A DNA stretch of 64,000 nt from Planctomycetota bacterium (lineage in GTDB: Bacteria > Planctomycetota > Phycisphaerae > Phycisphaerales > UBA1924). The stretch is taken from assembly GCA_033763975.1 (NCBI GenBank), contig JANRJM010000008.1:62001-126000 (forward strand), read 5' to 3'. The notes under the pieces are model-generated. The model was not told where the DNA came from and made no database searches. It worked only from the letters and a program-made list of their open reading frames with translations. This document shows, piece after piece, positions 60,652-64,000 of the stretch. Made by a program: the position numbers and the translations under genes. Numbering within the stretch: position 1 is the first letter of the stretch; each line of letters starts with the position of its first letter.

Positions 60652-61872
60652 TCAGGCCATGCGCGTCGGCCCGCCCCGGGACGCCAGGCGGGCCAGCAGC
60701 ACCGACGCGAGCTGGCAGCGTTCCACCAGGCTCGCGACCTCGATCCATTCGTCGGTCGTGTGCAGCCCACCGCCCCGCACGCCCAGCGTGTCGATCGTCG
60801 GGAGTCCCGCGGCCTGCAGGGTGTTCCCGTCGCACACGCCCCCGGTAGACCCGAAGGGGAGTTGCTGCCCTAAGCCTTGCGCAACGTCGCGGGCCATTTC
60901 GGCCAGGGTCATCGTCCCGGGCGTCGCGGGCTTTGACGGGCGATTGAACGAACGCTCCACGCGCACGCTCGCGACGGCGTTCGGGCGGGCAAGATCATCG
61001 AGCCCCGAGGCGAGTTCGGCCTCGATCTCCGCGTTCTTGAACCGGACGTTTCCCCACGCGTGGCAACTGTCCGGCACGATGTTCGTGGCGACGCCGCCCT
61101 CGATCACGCCGATGCTCGCGATCTTGCCCCGATCGACGTCGACGAGGTCGTGCACGGCGCGGACGCACTCGGCCATCGAGACGATCGCGGACACGCCCTT
61201 GCGGAAGTCGCGCCCGACGTGGGCCGCCACGCCGCCGGTCTCGATGTAGAACTGCCCGCTGCCCGGACGCTCGACCACCAGGCCCCCGTCGGGGAGGGCG
61301 GGCTCGAAGACAAGCCCGACGTCGTGCCGAGCGGCCTCGGCGCGCAGCGCGCGGTCCGAGCAGTACGACCCGACCTCCTCATCGGAGTTCAGGACGAAGG
61401 ACCAGGATATCGGCACGCCGGCCTCGTGCAGCACCTCGAGCGCGTGCAGCGCCACGACGAGCCCGCCCTTCATGTCGGCGCAGCCCGGCCCGAAGCCCGT
61501 CCGCCCGTCGGCGCTCAGGGTCAACTCCCGGAATGGCCCGCGCGGGTCGTGCACGGTGTCGAGGTGCCCGCTGAGCAGGATGCGCATGCCCGGGGCGCGG
61601 TCGTCGGGACGCCGGCAGACGGCGGTGGGCGGCGCGCTCGAGTTCGCTCCCGCCCGCTCGATCCACGCCGGGCGCGAATCGCCGGGCACATGCTCGATGG
61701 CCGCGCCGAGCGCCCGCAGGCGCGATTCGAACCACGCGCGGGTGTCGTCCAGGCCGGGCGCGTGGTGCATCCCCGTGGGGATCGCGACCAGCGAGCGCAG
61801 GTCGGCGAGCATGGACGCGCTCCGCTGCGCCGCACGCCGCGAGAGATCATGTTCGGCGGTCGAGAGGGTCAT
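60652..61872 (-). CDS. M20-family amidohydrolase (carboxypeptidase G2/ArgE-like)
   Basis: A 406-residue zinc metallohydrolase. Metal ligands in LLSGHLDTVHDP (His, Asp), GFGPGCADMKGGLVVALHALEVL (Asp), NSDEEVGS (catalytic and ligand Glu), and the late HTTDEWIE His; the dimerisation insert includes ETGGVAAHVGRDFRKGVSAI. M20 members cleave N-acyl or glutamyl amide bonds. At the head of the ast-like cluster it may replace AstE by releasing succinate from succinylglutamate, or deacylate another intermediate; this is inference. Its start is 4 bp overlapped with the M48 gene stop region. Confidence 0.82.
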   Translation of the reverse strand: MTLSTAEHDLSRRAAQRSASMLADLRSLVAIPTGMHHAPGLDDTRAWFESRLRALGAAIEHVPGDSRPAWIERAGANSSAPPTAVCRRPDDRAPGMRILLSGHLDTVHDPRGPFRELTLSADGRTGFGPGCADMKGGLVVALHALEVLHEAGVPISWSFVLNSDEEVGSYCSDRALRAEAARHDVGLVFEPALPDGGLVVERPGSGQFYIETGGVAAHVGRDFRKGVSAIVSMAECVRAVHDLVDVDRGKIASIGVIEGGVATNIVPDSCHAWGNVRFKNAEIEAELASGLDDLARPNAVASVRVERSFNRPSKPATPGTMTLAEMARDVAQGLGQQLPFGSTGGVCDGNTLQAAGLPTIDTLGVRGGGLHTTDEWIEVASLVERCQLASVLLARLASRGGPTRMA

Positions 61873-63263
61873 GCGGCGTGCTCCAGCAGGTGCATCGCAG
61901 CGTACGCGAGGACCGTCCCCGCGATGACGATGCCCGTCGCCAGTTTAATGCGGCGCACGGTGCGGTCGATCGGCAGCGAGCCGCGCGGCAGGCCCACCAG
62001 CCCGCGCACGTGGGCGATGCGCCCGCCGATGGATCCGTGCCGGAACGAGAACCGGTCCGGGGGGATCGCGTTCAGGCTGGCCACGCCCTCGAGCGCGCTG
62101 CCCATGGCCCGCCCGGCCTCGGGCGTCACGACCGGCGCGTCGCCCGACAGGTGCAGCGCCCCGAAGGCGTCGGCCTGGCGTTCGAACCGGCGGCTGACGA
62201 ACCCGAACACGAGCCCGGCGAGCGCGAGCACGCCCAGCGAGAGCGGCCCGTCGTACGCGCGTGGGTCCGCCGGGCGCAGCAGCATCTCTAGGCCCCACAG
62301 CGCCCACCCCGCCGCGAACGTCGTCGCGAACAGCGACAGCGCGAGCCAGATCATGTGGTTGAGCTTCACGTGCGCCACCTCGTGCGCCACCACGCCCTCG
62401 ACCTGCTCGCGCGTCAGGCCTTCCAGCAGCGCGTCGGTGAACAGCATGTACCGGAAGGGGTACAGCACGCCGAGCACCGCGGCGTTGGCGACCGACCCGT
62501 GCGTGCGCCACAGCAGCGGGCCCCGCACGCGCACGCCGAATCGGCGGCACACTCCCACCGCCTGGTCGCGCAGCTCGCCGGCCGAGATCGGCACGGTGTC
62601 CCACAGCACGCGGACGATCGCGGGCGTCACGACCAGCACCACGCCCACGCCCAGCCAGGCCGCCGCCTCGAAGGCCCACCCCGGCAGGCGTCCCGCCATG
62701 CGCGACGCCGCGACCTGCACCGTCTCCTGCCACGCCGACACGAGCGTGAGGGGCACGAGCACCAGCAGCGCGGAGTGTCGCATCTGATGCCACACGAAGA
62801 GCCCGCGCGCCATCGGCGGGTACAGCGTCGCACCGGTGTGGAGGTGGCGCCAGAGGACGGCCTCCTTCAGCCGTCGCTCGACGGGCTCGATCGTCCACCA
62901 CGCCGCCAGCAGGAACGCGAACATCGGCGACACGATGAGGATCTCGTCGATCGCGATGAGATCGCCGACGCGGGCGCGCACGGCCTCTGGCCACCCGCCC
63001 GCGACGATCGCGCCGACAAGCGCGGCACCGGCCAGGAGGCGGGCGACGGCGTGGACGCGCTGCGCGAAGAACGCCGCCCGCACGCTGCCGTGCCGGTCCA
63101 TGCGCCGGGCGCTCCGCCACGCGACGCCCTGGAGCGTCGCCCAGAGCGCGCCGAGCGCCGCGAGGACGATCCAGGGCGCGACGGGCTGCGTGTGCGCATC
63201 GACCAGCGCGTCGTCATGGACGTGCAGGGCGACGAAGAGGGCAATCACGATGACCTGGACCAC
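61869..63263 (-). CDS. Integral-membrane M48 metallopeptidase
   Basis: A 464-residue membrane protein with several helices (VIVIALFVALHV at the start, PWIVLAALGALWATL, VARLLAGAALVGAIVAGGW, MFAFLLAAWWTI, WLGVGVVLVVTPAIVRVLW, LALSLFATTFAAGWALWGLEML, LSLGVLALAGLVFGFVSR). The zinc motif is HEVAH (QVEGVVAHEVAHVKLNH), with RRFERQADAFGA giving the third ligand. The layout matches Ste24/HtpX-type peptidases acting on membrane or prenylated substrates. The GTG at 63263 is the most upstream start after the preceding gene; the exact start is uncertain. It overlaps the M20 gene by 4 bp. Confidence 0.8.
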   Translation of the reverse strand: MVQVIVIALFVALHVHDDALVDAHTQPVAPWIVLAALGALWATLQGVAWRSARRMDRHGSVRAAFFAQRVHAVARLLAGAALVGAIVAGGWPEAVRARVGDLIAIDEILIVSPMFAFLLAAWWTIEPVERRLKEAVLWRHLHTGATLYPPMARGLFVWHQMRHSALLVLVPLTLVSAWQETVQVAASRMAGRLPGWAFEAAAWLGVGVVLVVTPAIVRVLWDTVPISAGELRDQAVGVCRRFGVRVRGPLLWRTHGSVANAAVLGVLYPFRYMLFTDALLEGLTREQVEGVVAHEVAHVKLNHMIWLALSLFATTFAAGWALWGLEMLLRPADPRAYDGPLSLGVLALAGLVFGFVSRRFERQADAFGALHLSGDAPVVTPEAGRAMGSALEGVASLNAIPPDRFSFRHGSIGGRIAHVRGLVGLPRGSLPIDRTVRRIKLATGIVIAGTVLAYAAMHLLEHAA

Positions 63264-63304
63264 GGGAACGGGATTGTTGGCGCCCCGCGCCGGGGCCCGT
63301 GGGG

Positions 63305-64000
63305 TCAGACCTTGACGATCGCCTCCCACGCCTCGTGCAGGCGCCGCACCGAGACGGGCACGGGCGTGCGGAGTTCCTGCGCGAAGAGCGAGACGCGCAG
63401 TTCCTCTACGAGCCAGCGGAACTCGCGCACGCGGGCGGGATCGAGCCCGAGCTCGCGCTCGCGCTTGGTGAGCTCGAGATAGCCGCGCCAGATGGGCATC
63501 ACCTCGCGCATGCGCTGGATGTCTCGCGCGACGCCCTGCCCCGCGAGGCGCTGGAGTCGCAGGTCGATCGCCGCCAGGTAGCGGGGCAGGTGGCGGAGGG
63601 AGTCCCAAGGGGTTGCGATGGGGAAGTTCGGGGGCAGCATCGCGGCGAGCTGCCCGCGCATGTCCTCGACGCTCTCGCTCCACGCGGCGGGGACCCGCCC
63701 CGACAGGCGCGACAGGACCGCCTGCGCGCCGCGCAGCACGAGTTCGCACGCGTCCGCGCACTCGCGCACGGACGCGCCGAGGTTCGAGACCGCCCGGCGC
63801 GACGCGCCGGTGAACTCGTCCTTCGTGCGCGGGAGGCGCTGCGTGGAGCCGAGCGCCCGCTCGACGACGAGTTCGTTGAACGCCGCCCGGAAGACGCGCG
63901 GGTCGCCGAGGATCGCCGCGAGCGCCGACAGGCGTTCGACGTCCGGGTGCCGGTGCGTGGCGCGCCGGACCTCGCCCTCGGCGTCGAGCATGAAGAGACG
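63305..64000 (-). CDS. hrpA: HrpA-type ATP-dependent RNA helicase, C-terminal part
   Basis: The frame is open at the right edge, so only the last 231 residues are seen. They match the DUF3418 C-terminal region of HrpA: RTKDEFTGASRRAVSNL, LPPNFPIATPWDSLRHLPRYLAAIDLRLQRLAGQGVARDIQRM, and REFRWLVEELRVSLFAQELRTPVPVSVRRLHEAWE. HrpA is a DEAH-box helicase used in mRNA processing and in rescuing stalled ribosomes. The helicase core lies outside the window. It is the first gene seen of a possible transcript running on to the M48 gene. Confidence 0.85.
   Translation of the reverse strand, partial: RLFMLDAEGEVRRATHRHPDVERLSALAAILGDPRVFRAAFNELVVERALGSTQRLPRTKDEFTGASRRAVSNLGASVRECADACELVLRGAQAVLSRLSGRVPAAWSESVEDMRGQLAAMLPPNFPIATPWDSLRHLPRYLAAIDLRLQRLAGQGVARDIQRMREVMPIWRGYLELTKRERELGLDPARVREFRWLVEELRVSLFAQELRTPVPVSVRRLHEAWEAIVKV

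Noticed and set aside
1-64000. CRISPR arrays, insertion sequences, integrases or attachment sites
   Set aside because: No regularly spaced repeats, transposase motifs or tRNA-flanking direct repeats were seen; the only repeat of note is the valS palindrome.

Overview
The window is about 70 percent GC by eye and densely coded. Family content points to a Planctomycetota bacterium, most likely class Phycisphaerae. The clues are short secreted proteins ending in a PEP-CTERM-like tail with a closing run of arginines, membrane proteins with a CPACGYGLTG-type zinc ribbon, prepilin-leader proteins, a YdjY-domain lipoprotein, a DUF1080 sugar-active fusion next to a Tat-exported TIM barrel, and a dockerin-like EF-hand tail. 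This is inference from families, not from a marker gene; no rRNA is present. Unlike classical ideas about planctomycetes, a peptidoglycan and division set is present (rsmH, ftsL-like, ftsI, murD).

Layout. 1-6.8 kb: end of a TPR gene, two related envelope proteins with pseudopilin-like tails, a 3-hydroxybutyryl-CoA dehydrogenase, a small TPR protein, recX-like, a lipoprotein and a rhodanese. 7-21.9 kb: a large secreted EF-hand protein, carA divergent from priA, murD with a YdjY lipoprotein, an HtrA protease, panB, a prepilin, an amine-dehydrogenase-like/oxoamine-synthase pair and a PEP-CTERM protein. 22-28.6 kb: a PAAR spike-tip protein with a methyltransferase, divergent from a VgrG-tail-like gene that overlaps rsmH, followed by a LysM membrane protein, ftsL-like and ftsI. 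28.6-37.2 kb: an HExxH lipoprotein, valS carrying an in-frame palindromic insertion, TPR and membrane proteins, prfB with a programmed frameshift at UAA, tRNA-Leu(CAA), and a DUF3467 gene with a hairpin-rich leader.

37.2-47.8 kb: a CHAD-exopolyphosphatase fusion, the arginine operon argC-argB-argF-argG, and a two-gene unit joining a helical-repeat protein to an HD-GYP protein. 47.9-55.1 kb: a class III aminotransferase, an aldehyde dehydrogenase, an esterase-DUF1080-DUF1080 fusion and its TIM-barrel partner. 55.1-61.9 kb, minus strand: an arginine-succinyltransferase-like catabolic cluster (M20 hydrolase, class III aminotransferase, astA, astD, apbE) lacking astB and astE in this window. The right edge has an M48 metalloprotease and the 3' end of an HrpA-type helicase gene.

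Start and stop codons overlap by 4 bp at many places, showing tight operons. A TANNNT box sits 5-6 nt before several start codons, which suggests that some mRNAs are leaderless. No CRISPR array, insertion sequence or integrase was seen.
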